The position numbers were made by a program, and so were the translations under genes. Of a DNA stretch of 64,000 nucleotides, positions 23,375-33,435 are shown piece by piece. The stretch lies in the NCBI GenBank assembly GCA_903932145.1, contig CAIZFE010000038.1:62001-126000 (forward strand), read 5' to 3'. The DNA is from an uncultured Rhodopila sp. (GTDB lineage Bacteria > Pseudomonadota > Alphaproteobacteria > Acetobacterales > Acetobacteraceae). Positions within the stretch are counted from its first letter, which is position 1, and every line of letters starts with the position of its first letter. A model generated the notes under the pieces. That model worked only from the letters and a program-made list of their open reading frames with translations. It ran no database searches and was not told the DNA's origin.

Positions 23375-25084
23375 ATGACAATCAATGGCTGGTTGCAGAT
23401 TGCCCTTTACTGCATTCTGCTCACGCTCCTCACCAAACCGCTGGGGGGCTACATGACGCGCGTGTTCGCGGGCGAGCGAACACTACTCAGCCCGGTTTTA
23501 AGACCGCTTGAACGCGGCCTTTACCGCCTGTCCGGCGTTGATGACGCCGAAGAGCAGCACTGGGTCACCTATGCGATCGCCATGCTGGCGTTCAGCTTCG
23601 CGGGGTTTGTGGTCCTGTACGGACTGCAGCGCTTGCAGGCGGTGCTGCCGTTCAACCCGCAGAACCTCGACCCGGTGTCGCCCGATCTGGCGTTCAATAC
23701 ATCGGTCAGCTTTATAACAAACACCAACTGGCAGTCCTACACACCTGAAACCACCATGAGCTATCTGGTGCAGATGGCGGGGCTGACGGTGCACAACTTC
23801 CTCAGCGCGGCCACCGGCATCGCGTTAGCAATGGCGCTGATCCGCGGCTTCAGCCGCCGTTCAGCCAAAAGTGTCGGCAACTTCTGGGTCGATATGACCC
23901 GCTGCACGTTGTACGTGCTTCTGCCGGTCTGCATCGTGGTCGGCCTGGTCATGGTCTGGCAGGGCGTGCCGCAGAACCTGTCCGCCTATACCGATGTCAC
24001 GACGTTAGAGGGCGGCAAACAGCTCATCGCGCAAGGACCGGTCGCTTCCCAGGAAGTGATCAAGATGTTTGGCACCAACGGCGGCGGCTTCTTCAATGCC
24101 AACTCGGCGCATCCGTTCGAGAACCCGACAGCCCTGACCAACCTGATCCAGATCTTGCTGATATTCTCGATCGGAGCAGCCTTAACCAACATCTTCGGTC
24201 GCATGGTCGGCAATCAGCGTCAGGGCTGGGCGATTTTCGCGGTGATGGGGCTGTTGTTCCTCGCCGGGGTCACGACCCTGTATTGGTCCGAAGCCGGCGG
24301 AAACCCTCTGCTCGCACACCTGCCCGTCGACCAGTTCGGCGGCAACATGGAGGGCAAGGAGGTTCGTTTCGGCATCGCCAACTCGGCGCTGTTCGCGACG
24401 ATCACCACCGATGCGTCCTGCGGTGCGGTGACGTCCATGCATGACAGCCTGATGCCGCTGGGCGGTATGGTCCCGATGGTCAACATCATGCTCGGTGAGA
24501 TCATCTTCGGCGGCGTCGGATCGGGCCTATACGGGATGCTGCTGTTCGTCATCGTGGCGATGTTCGTCGCGGGACTGATGGTCGGGCGCACCCCCGAATA
24601 CATGGGCAAGAAGTTGGAGGCGAAAGAGGTCAAGATGGCCATGCTGGCGATCCTGATCCTGCCGCTGTCCATGCTGGGCTTCACCGCGCTCGCGGTGGTG
24701 ATCAAGCCAGGCCTCGATGCGCTTTCGAATGCCGGACCGCATGGCTTCTCCGAGGCGCTGTATGCCTACGTCTCCGCCACCGGCAACAACGGCAGCGCCT
24801 TTGCCGGCCTGTCCGCCAACGTGCCGTTCTGGAACTCGACGCTTGGCCTGGCGATGTTCATGGGCCGGTTCCTGATGATCATACCGATGCTAGCCATCGC
24901 GGGCTCTCTCGCCGCCAAGAAGATAGTACCAGCTTCCGCCGGCACCTTCCCCACAGATGGCGGCCTGTTCGTCGGCTTGGTCGTGGGCGTCATCTTGATC
25001 ACCGGCGGCCTGATCTTCCTGCCTTCGCTCGCTCTTGGTCCGATCGTCGAGCACCTGTCGCTGCACGCCGGCAAAACCTTCTGA
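23375..25084 (+). CDS. kdpA: KdpA, potassium-binding subunit
   Basis: A 569-residue membrane protein that forms the potassium-selective pore of the KdpFABC high-affinity uptake pump. The four pore loops are recognisable by '[11 protein letters not shown]', '[19 protein letters not shown]', '[11 protein letters not shown]' and '[13 protein letters not shown]', which follow the KdpA consensus for the selectivity filters. Ten or so transmembrane helices are predictable. Length and start ('[13 protein letters not shown]') match the family. The kdpB start is 11 bases after its stop. Confidence 0.97.
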   Translation: MTINGWLQIALYCILLTLLTKPLGGYMTRVFAGERTLLSPVLRPLERGLYRLSGVDDAEEQHWVTYAIAMLAFSFAGFVVLYGLQRLQAVLPFNPQNLDPVSPDLAFNTSVSFITNTNWQSYTPETTMSYLVQMAGLTVHNFLSAATGIALAMALIRGFSRRSAKSVGNFWVDMTRCTLYVLLPVCIVVGLVMVWQGVPQNLSAYTDVTTLEGGKQLIAQGPVASQEVIKMFGTNGGGFFNANSAHPFENPTALTNLIQILLIFSIGAALTNIFGRMVGNQRQGWAIFAVMGLLFLAGVTTLYWSEAGGNPLLAHLPVDQFGGNMEGKEVRFGIANSALFATITTDASCGAVTSMHDSLMPLGGMVPMVNIMLGEIIFGGVGSGLYGMLLFVIVAMFVAGLMVGRTPEYMGKKLEAKEVKMAMLAILILPLSMLGFTALAVVIKPGLDALSNAGPHGFSEALYAYVSATGNNGSAFAGLSANVPFWNSTLGLAMFMGRFLMIIPMLAIAGSLAAKKIVPASAGTFPTDGGLFVGLVVGVILITGGLIFLPSLALGPIVEHLSLHAGKTF

Positions 25085-25095
25085 GGCATATTCCG

Positions 25096-27201
25096 ATGGA
25101 AACCAGAACGCGCTCTCGCGATGCCAGATCCAGCCTGCTGGACCCGGCCATCCTGCTTCCGGCCGTTGGCCAGGCTCTGCAGAAGCTCGATCCACGGCTG
25201 ATGATCCGCAACCCGGTGATGTTCGTGGTGGAGGTCGTGGCGACCTTGACCACCATCATCTTCCTACGCGACCTGCTGACCGGTGGCGCCCATTTGGGCT
25301 TCACCTTTCAGATCATCCTGTGGCTATGGATCACCATCCTGTTCGCCAACTTTGCCGAGGCGGTGGCCGAGGGGCGCGGCAAGGCGCAGGCGGCCTCGCT
25401 TCGAAGCGCCCGCACAGACACGATGGCGATTCGGGTCACCGCGACCGGGACAGAAACGGTTGCAGCCCCTGAACTCCGCCAGGGCGATATCGTGCTGGTG
25501 GCGGCCGGCGAACTGATCCCGTCCGACGGCGAGGTGATCGAGGGCATTGCGTCCATCGATGAATCCGCCATCACCGGCGAATCCGCCCCCGTCATTCGGG
25601 AAAGCGGCGGCGACCGGTCGGCGGTTACCGGTGGAACAAGGGTGCTGTCGGACTGGATCAAGGTTCGCATCACCGCGGCCCAGGGCTCGACCTTCCTCGA
25701 CCGTATGATCGCCTTGGTCGAGGGTGCCGAACGGCAGAAGACGCCGAATGAGATCGCGTTGAACATCCTGCTGGCCGGCCTGACGATCATCTTTGTCTTC
25801 GCGGTCGCGACCATTCCCAGCTTCGTGACCTACGCGAGCGGCCAGATCTCCGTCGTCATCCTGGTCGCGCTGTTCGTTGCCTTGATCCCGACCACGATCG
25901 GCGCCCTGCTGTCGGCCATCGGTATCGCCGGCATGGACCGTCTGGTGCGGTTCAACGTCCTGGCGATGTCCGGGCGTGCCGTTGAGGCAGCGGGCGACGT
26001 GGATACCCTGCTGCTGGACAAGACCGGCACGATCACCTTGGGCAATCGCCAGGCAACCGAGTTCTATCCACTGGCCGGTGTCAGCCCGCGCGATCTGGCC
26101 GATGCCGCGCAACTATCCTCTTTGCCTGACGAAACGCCCGAAGGCCGCTCGATCGTTGTGCTGGCCAAGGAGAAATACGGCATCCGTGGCCGTGAAATGG
26201 CACCGCTGGACGCGCATTTTGTCCCGTTCACGGCGCAGACTCGCCTGTCCGGCATCGATTTCGAGGGTTCGTCCATCCGCAAGGGCGCCGTCGATGCGGT
26301 GCTGAACTGGGTGCAGATGCCAACGGCTGGCGCCCCGATGGGTAACGTCGTGACCGCGCTGCGCCCGGCTGTCGCGGCCGAGGCGGCGGTGAAGGAACTG
26401 ATGGCTCGGGCCGAGGAAATCGCCAGGGCCGGCGGTACGCCCCTGACCGTCGCGAAAGACGGCAAGCTACTCGGTGTTATCTACCTGAAGGACATCGTTA
26501 AAGGCGGCATCCGCGAGCGATTTAACGAACTTCGCCGCATGGGTATCCGCACGGTGATGATTACCGGCGACAACCCGCTCACCGCCGCCGCCATCGCGGC
26601 CGAGGCGGGGGTCGATGACTTCCTCGCCCAGGCGACGCCCGAGGCTAAATTGAAGTTGATCCGGGACGAGCAGGCCCAGGGCAAACTGGTCGCCATGTGC
26701 GGCGACGGCACCAACGACGCCCCTGCCCTGGCTCAGGCCGATGTTGGTGTGGCGATGAACACCGGCACGATGGCGGCGCGTGAGGCCGGCAACATGGTCG
26801 ATCTCGACAGCGATCCGACCAAGCTGATCGAAATTGTTGAGATCGGGAAGCAGTTGCTGATGACACGAGGCGCGCTGACGACGTTCTCCATCGCTAACGA
26901 TGTGGCAAAATACTTTGCCATGATCCCGGCGATGTTCATCGCGTTTTACCCGGACCTACAGGCGCTGAACGTGATGCACCTCGGGAATCCCCAAAGTGCC
27001 ATCCTGTCCGCGATCATCTTCAACGCGCTGATCATCGTGGCGTTGATCCCGTTGGCGCTGAAAGGCATCCCATACCGTCCCATCGGCGCCGCCGCTCTGC
27101 TACGACGGAACCTGCTGATCTACGGATTGGGCGGGATCGTGGCGCCGTTCGTGGGGATCAAGTTGATCGACATGGCTGTCACCGCGCTGGGCCTGGCATG
27201 A
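25096..27201 (+). CDS. kdpB: KdpB, P-type ATPase subunit
   Basis: A 701-residue P-type ATPase that energises the Kdp pump. The phosphorylated Asp is D308 in '[13 protein letters not shown]'; the actuator loop '[10 protein letters not shown]', nucleotide-domain motifs and the hinge '[20 protein letters not shown]' are intact. The Ser of TGES, the site of inhibitory phosphorylation in E. coli KdpB, is conserved. The stop codon overlaps the ATG of a 32-codon frame in the +2 register, described separately, before kdpC. Confidence 0.97.
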   Translation: METRTRSRDARSSLLDPAILLPAVGQALQKLDPRLMIRNPVMFVVEVVATLTTIIFLRDLLTGGAHLGFTFQIILWLWITILFANFAEAVAEGRGKAQAASLRSARTDTMAIRVTATGTETVAAPELRQGDIVLVAAGELIPSDGEVIEGIASIDESAITGESAPVIRESGGDRSAVTGGTRVLSDWIKVRITAAQGSTFLDRMIALVEGAERQKTPNEIALNILLAGLTIIFVFAVATIPSFVTYASGQISVVILVALFVALIPTTIGALLSAIGIAGMDRLVRFNVLAMSGRAVEAAGDVDTLLLDKTGTITLGNRQATEFYPLAGVSPRDLADAAQLSSLPDETPEGRSIVVLAKEKYGIRGREMAPLDAHFVPFTAQTRLSGIDFEGSSIRKGAVDAVLNWVQMPTAGAPMGNVVTALRPAVAAEAAVKELMARAEEIARAGGTPLTVAKDGKLLGVIYLKDIVKGGIRERFNELRRMGIRTVMITGDNPLTAAAIAAEAGVDDFLAQATPEAKLKLIRDEQAQGKLVAMCGDGTNDAPALAQADVGVAMNTGTMAAREAGNMVDLDSDPTKLIEIVEIGKQLLMTRGALTTFSIANDVAKYFAMIPAMFIAFYPDLQALNVMHLGNPQSAILSAIIFNALIIVALIPLALKGIPYRPIGAAALLRRNLLIYGLGGIVAPFVGIKLIDMAVTALGLA

Positions 27202-27296
27202 CTGCCCAACGCGAAGTCCGTTACATGGGCGTCATGGCAGGACTTGGCCCGATCATGAAACAGGGGCCAATGTCCCTGACTTTCTCTCAGGAGTAG
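27198..27296 (+). CDS. 32-codon frame coupled to the end of kdpB
   Basis: An ATG (27198) overlaps the kdpB TGA in the ATGA manner and opens 32 codons ('[20 protein letters not shown]' then '[12 protein letters not shown]') ending TAG just before the kdpC start. The product is basic, with no clear membrane segment or family. The overlap and the ribosome site for kdpC lying inside its last codons suggest translational coupling from kdpB to kdpC; whether the peptide itself matters is unknown. Confidence 0.3.
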   Translation: MTAQREVRYMGVMAGLGPIMKQGPMSLTFSQE

Positions 27297-27301
27297 TGAA
27301 C

Positions 27302-27907
27302 ATGCTTCAACATATCCGCCCCGCCGTCACGATGATCGTCTGCATGACCATCCTGACCGGCCTCGCCTATCCGCTGGCCATGACCGGCGTCGCGCAAGCC
27401 CTGTTCCCACATCAGGCCAATGGCAGCCTGATCGAACGTAACGGCAAGGTCGTCGGCTCCGCCTTGATAGGCCAGAACTTCACCGGCGAAACTTACTTCC
27501 ATGGCCGTCCGTCAGCCACCACGGACACCGACCCGAACGACGCGACCAAGACCATTCCGGCGCCCTACAACGCTGGCAATTCGGGCGGGTCCAACCTCGG
27601 GCCAACTTCGAAGGCCCTGGTGGATCGGGTGACAGAGGACGCGGGCAAGCTGGCGGCTGAGAACCCCGGCACGCCGGTTCCGATGGACCTGGTAACGACC
27701 TCCGCCAGCGGACTGGACCCCGACATCTCTCCGGCCGCCGCGTTGTTCCAGGTGCCGCGCGTCGCCAAGGCCCGCAACTTGCCGGAAGCCAAGGTCCGCC
27801 AACTGGTGCAGGATCACATCGTCGGCCGAATTGCCGGGCTTATCGGCGAACCGCATGTGAACGTGCTAGAGTTGAACCTCGCATTGGATGCAGCCAAAGA
27901 AACATAA
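27302..27907 (+). CDS. kdpC: KdpC, chaperone-like subunit
   Basis: A 201-residue subunit of the Kdp pump with one N-terminal transmembrane helix ('[20 protein letters not shown]') and a periplasmic domain carrying the family signatures '[20 protein letters not shown]', '[10 protein letters not shown]' and '[20 protein letters not shown]'. It stabilises ATP binding in KdpB and assembles with KdpFAB. The ATG at 27302, with CAGGAG upstream, is preferred over a GTG two codons earlier. Confidence 0.96.
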   Translation: MLQHIRPAVTMIVCMTILTGLAYPLAMTGVAQALFPHQANGSLIERNGKVVGSALIGQNFTGETYFHGRPSATTDTDPNDATKTIPAPYNAGNSGGSNLGPTSKALVDRVTEDAGKLAAENPGTPVPMDLVTTSASGLDPDISPAAALFQVPRVAKARNLPEAKVRQLVQDHIVGRIAGLIGEPHVNVLELNLALDAAKET

Positions 27908-27923
27908 GTGGGTTCGAAGTTGA

Positions 27924-30632
27924 ATGGGTGAAAACTCAAATACCGACAGGCGTCCCTCGCCCGACGCGTTGTTGAGGGAGGCGGAGAAGTCCCAGCGGGG
28001 GCGCCTGAAGATTTTCCTCGGCGCCGCGCCGGGTGTCGGGAAAACGTACGAAATGCTCTCCGCCGCCCGGGCCAGGCAGCGGGACGATGTCGATGTCGTT
28101 ATCGGTATCGTCGAAACACACGGCCGAGCGGAGACGGACGCGCTGACGGCGGGCTTGGAAATCGTGCCACGCCGAACCATTGCCTACCGTGATCGCACCC
28201 TGACCGAGATGGACCTGGACGCGATCCTGGCACGCCGCCCCCGCCTCGTGCTGGTCGATGAACTTGCGCACACCAACGCGCCCGGCAGCCGGCATCCCAA
28301 GCGTTACCTGGACGTTGAGGAACTGCTCGCTGCCGGCATCGACGTTTACACCACTTTGAACATCCAGCACGTCGAAAGCCTGAACGACGTCGTGGCCAAG
28401 ATCACCCGCATCCGCGTGCGGGAGACCGTTCCGGACTCAGTCATAGAGCGCGCTGACGACATAGAACTCATCGACCTGACGCCGGAAGACCTGATCCAGC
28501 GACTGAAAGAAGGCAAGGTCTATGTCCCGGCGCAGGCCGAACGCGCCGTCCGCAATTACTTCCTGCCCGGCAACCTGACGGCGCTACGCGAACTAGCGCT
28601 GCGACGCACCGCACAGCGTGTGGACAACCAAATGGTTGACTACATGCGCAGCCACGCGATCGAGGGCCCCTGGCCGGCCGGGGAGCGTGTGCTGGTCTGC
28701 ATCCAGGGCGGCCGCAAGGCCACCGCCACAGTACGCCATGCCAAACGTCTGGCCGACCAGCTTCGGGCTCCCTGGACCGCGATCAGCGTCGAAACATCAC
28801 GGTCATCACGCGCCACCGCCTCGGAACAAAGCAGCGCGGTGGAGGCGTTACGGCTGGCGGAACAGCTGGGTGGGGAACCCGTGCTGATCCCCGGCCAGGA
28901 CGTCGCGGATTCTGTCATCGACTATGCCCGAGCCAATAACGTTACTCACTTGATCGTTGGTAAGTCGGATCGCCCGGGATGGCTGCAGTGGACACTGGGC
29001 TCGATCACGCAGCGTCTGATCAACCGAGCGGGCGGAATCAATATTCATGTGATCGACGTCCCGGTGGAACGGCAGGACGCACCGCCGATTGGCCCGCCTA
29101 AAGAGACCGGACAAAAATTCGATGCGTGGCCGTTTGTCGTCACCACGCTTTTCGTCGCGTTGGCGATTCCAATCGGCATGGGTCTTCACCAGATCCTTGG
29201 CATCACCAACGTTGCGCTGGTCTTTCTGACCGCGATCCTGATCGGCGCGGTTTTGCACGGGTTAGGCCCGTCGTTGTTTGCCTCCCTCGTCGCCATGCTG
29301 GCATACAACTTCTTTTTCCTGCCGCCGATCTATACGTTCACCATCGCAGACCCCGAAAACGTCGTCGCGCTGTTCTTTTTCGCGGTCGTCGCGATCATTG
29401 CCAGCAACCTGGCGGCCCGGGTCCGAGGTCAGGCCCTCTCCGCTCGGTTGCGCGCTCGCCAGACCGACGATTTGTATCAGTTCAGCCGCAAGCTGGCGGT
29501 GGCGATCACGCTGGACGACCTGCTGTGGGCCACGGCGCACCAGATCGCGCTGATGCTGAAGGTCCGCGTCGTCCTGTTGCTGCCAGCGGACGGTTCCATT
29601 GCCGTTCGGGCCGGATTTCCGCCGGAGGATATGCTGGACGAAGCGGACCTCGCCGCGGCCAAATGGTCATGGGAGAAAAACCATGTGGCCGGCCGCGGCT
29701 CCGATACGCTTCCAGGAGCGAAATGGCTGTTCCAGCCGCTACGAACCGGCCGGGGACCATTAGGCGTCGTCGGCATCATCCGAGACGAACCCGGCCCGCT
29801 GCTGACTCCGGATCAGCAGCGATTATTGGACGCACTCGCCGACCAGGCCGCACTGGCCATCGAACGTGTCAATCTGGCCCGAGACCTTCACCTCGCTCGC
29901 CTTGAAGTCGAAACGGATCGCCTGCGCTCGGCCCTGCTGACATCCATTTCGCACGATCTGCGCACGCCTTTGGCCTCCATCCTGGGATCGGCCACCAGCC
30001 TGCGATCCCAGGACGCCATCCTGGATGCCGCGACCAAGGAATCGCTGTTGGGCACGATCATCGAGGAATCCGACCGGTTGAATCGTTTCATCGGCAACCT
30101 GCTGGATATGACACGCCTGGAATCCGGCGCCCTGAAACCCCGAACCAGCCTGATCGAACTGTCCGACGTGATCGGGGCGGTGCTGCAACGTACCGCCAAA
30201 ATCCTGGCCGGGTATGAAATCAAAGTCGATCTGCCGGCCAACCTGCCGATGCTGGCACTGGATATGGTGCTGTTCGAGCAGGTGCTGTTCAACCTGCTCG
30301 ACAACGCCGCCAAACACGCGCCATCCGGCAGCACAATCACCATTGGCGCCACGCATGACGGCGAAACCGTCGCGCTGCGCATTATGGATGAGGGCGACGG
30401 TATTCCGCCCGATGATGTCGATCGCATTTTCGAAAAATTCTACCGCTCCGGCGGCACGGATCGCAGACGCGCCGGGACCGGATTGGGCCTTGCGATCTGC
30501 CGCGGATTCGTGGAAGCCATGGATGGCACCATCACCGCGGCGAACCGGCCCGACCGCCGCGGCGCGATGTTTACCATTTCCCTGCCCGTCCCGATCAACG
30601 CGCTGCTGCCGGAAGAGGAAACAACCCCATGA
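27924..30632 (+). CDS. kdpD: KdpD, sensor kinase for potassium
   Basis: A 902-residue sensor kinase. Order: KdpD N-terminal domain with Walker A 'GAAPGVGKT' (33-41) and 'LVDELAHTNAPGSRHPKR', a universal-stress-type domain, four transmembrane helices near 400-490, a GAF-like segment, and the kinase with H677 in 'ISHDLRTP' and the ATP-binding motifs 'NLLDNAAKHAP', 'DEGDGIPPDD', 'GTGLGLAICRGFV'. In E. coli it senses K+ shortage and phosphorylates KdpE. ATG overlaps nothing upstream (16 bases from kdpC); its last bases overlap kdpE. Confidence 0.97.
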   Translation: MGENSNTDRRPSPDALLREAEKSQRGRLKIFLGAAPGVGKTYEMLSAARARQRDDVDVVIGIVETHGRAETDALTAGLEIVPRRTIAYRDRTLTEMDLDAILARRPRLVLVDELAHTNAPGSRHPKRYLDVEELLAAGIDVYTTLNIQHVESLNDVVAKITRIRVRETVPDSVIERADDIELIDLTPEDLIQRLKEGKVYVPAQAERAVRNYFLPGNLTALRELALRRTAQRVDNQMVDYMRSHAIEGPWPAGERVLVCIQGGRKATATVRHAKRLADQLRAPWTAISVETSRSSRATASEQSSAVEALRLAEQLGGEPVLIPGQDVADSVIDYARANNVTHLIVGKSDRPGWLQWTLGSITQRLINRAGGINIHVIDVPVERQDAPPIGPPKETGQKFDAWPFVVTTLFVALAIPIGMGLHQILGITNVALVFLTAILIGAVLHGLGPSLFASLVAMLAYNFFFLPPIYTFTIADPENVVALFFFAVVAIIASNLAARVRGQALSARLRARQTDDLYQFSRKLAVAITLDDLLWATAHQIALMLKVRVVLLLPADGSIAVRAGFPPEDMLDEADLAAAKWSWEKNHVAGRGSDTLPGAKWLFQPLRTGRGPLGVVGIIRDEPGPLLTPDQQRLLDALADQAALAIERVNLARDLHLARLEVETDRLRSALLTSISHDLRTPLASILGSATSLRSQDAILDAATKESLLGTIIEESDRLNRFIGNLLDMTRLESGALKPRTSLIELSDVIGAVLQRTAKILAGYEIKVDLPANLPMLALDMVLFEQVLFNLLDNAAKHAPSGSTITIGATHDGETVALRIMDEGDGIPPDDVDRIFEKFYRSGGTDRRRAGTGLGLAICRGFVEAMDGTITAANRPDRRGAMFTISLPVPINALLPEEETTP

Positions 30633-31327
30633 GCGCCGGACCGCTTCGGGTCTTGGTTGTCGATGACGAACCGGCGATTCGCCGCTTCCTGCGCGCCGGT
30701 CTGTCCAGCCAGGGGTATGTTGTCAGTGAACTCGAAATCGGATTGCCGGCGGTTGATGTGGCCCGCCGCAAAGGCACCGATCTGATTGTCCTGGACCTCG
30801 GACTGCCCGATATCGACGGAACCGAAGTCATCGGCCGCATTCGCGCAGCCGGGTCGCCGATACCGATCATCGTCCTGTCCAGCAGAAACGATGAGGCCGC
30901 GAAGGTCGATGCGCTGGACCTGGGCGCCGACGATTACGTGACCAAACCGTTTGGCATCGACGAACTTCTGGCGCGAATCAGGGCCGCCCAGCGCCATCGG
31001 TTACAGACGGAGGGCGAAACACCGATATTCCGCAGCGGCGATCTGACGGTCGATCTGGTGCGCCGGCTTGTGACCGTCCGCGGTGAGGAGGTGAAGCTGT
31101 CGCCACGGGAATACGCGGTGTTCCGGCTGTTGGTTCAGCACGCTGGCAAGGTGCTGACGCACAAGATGATCCTGAAGGAGGTATGGACCGCCGACACCGA
31201 CGTGCAATACCTGCGTATCTATATTCGAGCACTGCGCCAGAAGATCGAAGCCGATCCGGAACGGCCGGTTCACATCCAAACCGAAACCGGCGTCGGCTAC
31301 CGGTTACGGATCAACGATCAAGGCTGA
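30629..31327 (+). CDS. kdpE: KdpE, response regulator for the kdp operon
   Basis: A 232-residue OmpR-type regulator with acidic pocket 'VVDDEPAIRR', phospho-acceptor D56 in 'IVLDLGLPDIDG', Lys in 'DDYVTKPFGIDE' and a winged-helix domain ending 'VGYRLRINDQG'. Its ATG overlaps the kdpD TGA (ATGA). Phosphorylated KdpE activates the kdpFABC promoter, here expected in the spacer before the 27-aa peptide gene. Confidence 0.96.
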   Translation: MSAGPLRVLVVDDEPAIRRFLRAGLSSQGYVVSELEIGLPAVDVARRKGTDLIVLDLGLPDIDGTEVIGRIRAAGSPIPIIVLSSRNDEAAKVDALDLGADDYVTKPFGIDELLARIRAAQRHRLQTEGETPIFRSGDLTVDLVRRLVTVRGEEVKLSPREYAVFRLLVQHAGKVLTHKMILKEVWTADTDVQYLRIYIRALRQKIEADPERPVHIQTETGVGYRLRINDQG

Positions 31328-31335
31328 CGTTCCGC

Positions 31336-31785
31336 ATGGACATTACAGATTTCCTCACACCCGAACGGGTCCTGCTGGATTCGCGGTCTCGCGACAAAAC
31401 GCAACTGATCGCCGAGATCGCCCGGTACTTCAGCAAGACCGTGCCGGCCATCAAGGCGCCAGCCGTGGAGGCCGCACTGGCGGCACGCGAGCAGTTGGGT
31501 TCGACCGGCCTGGGCGGCGGCTTCGCCCTTCCGCATGCGCGCATGGAAGGGCTGAACACCTATCTGGGAATGTTCATACGGTTATCGAAACCGATCGAAT
31601 TCGATGCGATCGATGGCAAACCCGTTCAACTGGTCTTCGCGTTGCTGATCCCATCGGAAACCGACGTACCGCATGTCGCAGCGCTGGCCGCCATCTCGCG
31701 CCGGTTTCGCGACCCGGAACTGGTGGCGCAACTCAGAAAAGCCCAAACACCCGCATTAGCTTATGGATATCTGACAAAAATTTAA
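31336..31785 (+). CDS. EIIA-Ntr/PtsN-like phosphotransfer protein
   Basis: A 149-residue single-domain PTS EIIA of the mannitol/fructose/Ntr class. The phosphorylated His is H67 in 'GFALPHARMEGL'; the N terminus 'MDITDFLTPERVLLD' and the 'AALAAREQLGSTGLGGG' helix are typical of EIIA-Ntr. It lies 8 bases after kdpE on the same strand. In E. coli and rhizobia unphosphorylated PtsN binds KdpD and raises kdp expression, so a dedicated EIIA in this operon fits a built-in regulator of KdpD. Substrate PTS genes are absent, which agrees with a purely regulatory role. Confidence 0.88.
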   Translation: MDITDFLTPERVLLDSRSRDKTQLIAEIARYFSKTVPAIKAPAVEAALAAREQLGSTGLGGGFALPHARMEGLNTYLGMFIRLSKPIEFDAIDGKPVQLVFALLIPSETDVPHVAALAAISRRFRDPELVAQLRKAQTPALAYGYLTKI

Positions 31786-31864
31786 TGCGGCACCGCACCG
31801 TATTGTGAGGTTCCGCCACCGGACCACTGCCTACCTACCGACAAACGAAGGCGGAGGCTCAGGC

Positions 31865-32446
31865 ATGGACGAGTTAATCACTCGACGAGAGGTCATGGTC
31901 GTGGCGGCAGGAGGGATGGCGCTATCGCAGGCGCCAGCACACGGGGCCGACCGCGCATCCGATGCGTCAGAGAAACAGACTTCGGACGTTCCAGTTTCGC
32001 TGCGGGTGAACGGCCGGGCGCTCACCTTGCACGTCGATCAACGGACGTCGCTTCTTGATGCGTTGAGGGAATACGCCGGCCTGACCGGCACGAAGAAGGG
32101 CTGCGACCGGGGCGCTTGCGGCGCCTGCACCGTCCATCTGGACGGCAGGCGGGTGATTTCGTGCCTGACCCTGGCGTCACGCTGCCAGGGCAAGGACATC
32201 ACCACGATCGAGGGCCTGGCGAACGGAGATCAACTGCATCCCGTACAGGCTGCGTTCATCGAGCATGACGGGCTGCAATGCGGCTACTGTACGCCCGGAC
32301 AGATCATGTCCGCCGCCGCGCTGATCAAGGAAGGTCACGCCGGCAGCGATCCGGAAATACGCGAGTGGATGAGCGGCAACATCTGTCGATGCGGCGCCTA
32401 CCCGAACATCATTGCCGCCATTCGTCACGCGTCGCGGGGGGCTTGA
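31865..32446 (+). CDS. Molybdenum hydroxylase [2Fe-2S] subunit (PaoA/YagT-like)
   Basis: A 193-residue small subunit of the xanthine-dehydrogenase family. A twin-arginine export signal opens it ('ITRREVMVVAAGGMALSQAP'), so the enzyme is periplasmic. The plant-type [2Fe-2S] motif is 'GCDRGACGACTV' with Cys further on ('VISCLTLASRC'), and the second cluster is 'GLQCGYCTPGQIM' with 'NICRCGAYPNI'. The start at 31865 has a GGAGG box. It begins a three-gene operon in the order Fe-S, FAD, molybdopterin subunit, matching PaoABC. Confidence 0.93.
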   Translation: MDELITRREVMVVAAGGMALSQAPAHGADRASDASEKQTSDVPVSLRVNGRALTLHVDQRTSLLDALREYAGLTGTKKGCDRGACGACTVHLDGRRVISCLTLASRCQGKDITTIEGLANGDQLHPVQAAFIEHDGLQCGYCTPGQIMSAAALIKEGHAGSDPEIREWMSGNICRCGAYPNIIAAIRHASRGA

Positions 32447-32449
32447 ACT

Positions 32450-33424
32450 ATGCAGGCATTCACCCTGACGCAGCCATCGAACATCCAGTCGGCGGTCGCC
32501 GCGGCGTCCGAACCTCAGACCAAATACATTGCCGGGGGCACCGATCTGTTACAGTTGGCGAAGGACGACATCGAAACGCCCCGGCAGCTTGTGGACCTGG
32601 AGCCGCTGCCGATGTCCGGCATTCATGCCGGCCCCAACGGACTGCGGCTGGAGGCTTTGGCGCGCATGAGCGACGTCGCCGCCCACCCCGCCGTGGTGCA
32701 CGGCTGGCCGGTGCTGTCACAGGCGCTGCTGGCGTCCGCATCACCGCAGATCCGCAATATGGCGACCGTTGGCGGCAATCTGTTACAGCGCACGCGCTGC
32801 GGCTACTTCCGCGACACCGGGTTCGCCTGCAACAAACGGGTCCCGGGTTCCGGCTGCCCGGCCATCAACGGCGAAAATCGCATGCATGCCATTCTGGGTG
32901 TCAGCGATCATTGTATCGCCACCAATCCCGGAGACATGGCCGTCGCGATGATGGTTCTAGATGCGGAACTCGAGCTGATTGGACGCAACGGAACCCGCAA
33001 AGTCGCGATCGGCGATTTCCACAGGCTTCCTGCCGATACTCCGCATATCGAAACCATCCTGCGGCCCGGCGAACTCATCACCGGCATCGCGATTCCAGCC
33101 TCCGCCGCGGCAAGACGATCCGGGTACCTGAAGGTCCGCGACCGGGCGAGTTTCGAGTTCGCCGTGGTGTCCGCCGCCGTCGCCCTTGATATGGACGGCG
33201 GCACGATCCGATCGGCCCGCGTCGCGGCCGGCGGGGTCGGCACGAAACCCTGGCGCCTGCCAGAGGTTGAGGCCGCGTTGACCGGCAAACCGGCCCGCGC
33301 CGCGACATTGCAGGAAGCGGCCGGGCGGGCCGGTGAAGGGGCGAAAACCACTGCGATGAACGCGTTCAAGCTGGTGCTGCTGCGGCGCGCGGTCCTGCGC
33401 GCGCTGCAAACCGTTGCGGCCTGA
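32450..33424 (+). CDS. Molybdenum hydroxylase FAD subunit (PaoB/YagS-like)
   Basis: A 324-residue FAD-binding subunit (FAD_binding_5 and CO dehydrogenase flavoprotein C domains). The FAD-contacting stretches 'YIAGGTDLLQLAKDD' and 'MATVGGNLLQRTRC' are present. A cluster of Cys in 'TRCGYFRDTGFACNKRVPGS' and 'GCPAINGENRMH' matches the extra [4Fe-4S] centre found in PaoB and 4-hydroxybenzoyl-CoA reductase, and this places it in the PaoABC branch. It passes electrons between the two other subunits. Starts 4 bases after the Fe-S gene stop. Confidence 0.92.
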   Translation: MQAFTLTQPSNIQSAVAAASEPQTKYIAGGTDLLQLAKDDIETPRQLVDLEPLPMSGIHAGPNGLRLEALARMSDVAAHPAVVHGWPVLSQALLASASPQIRNMATVGGNLLQRTRCGYFRDTGFACNKRVPGSGCPAINGENRMHAILGVSDHCIATNPGDMAVAMMVLDAELELIGRNGTRKVAIGDFHRLPADTPHIETILRPGELITGIAIPASAAARRSGYLKVRDRASFEFAVVSAAVALDMDGGTIRSARVAAGGVGTKPWRLPEVEAALTGKPARAATLQEAAGRAGEGAKTTAMNAFKLVLLRRAVLRALQTVAA

Positions 33425-33435
33425 GGGAGACTGTT

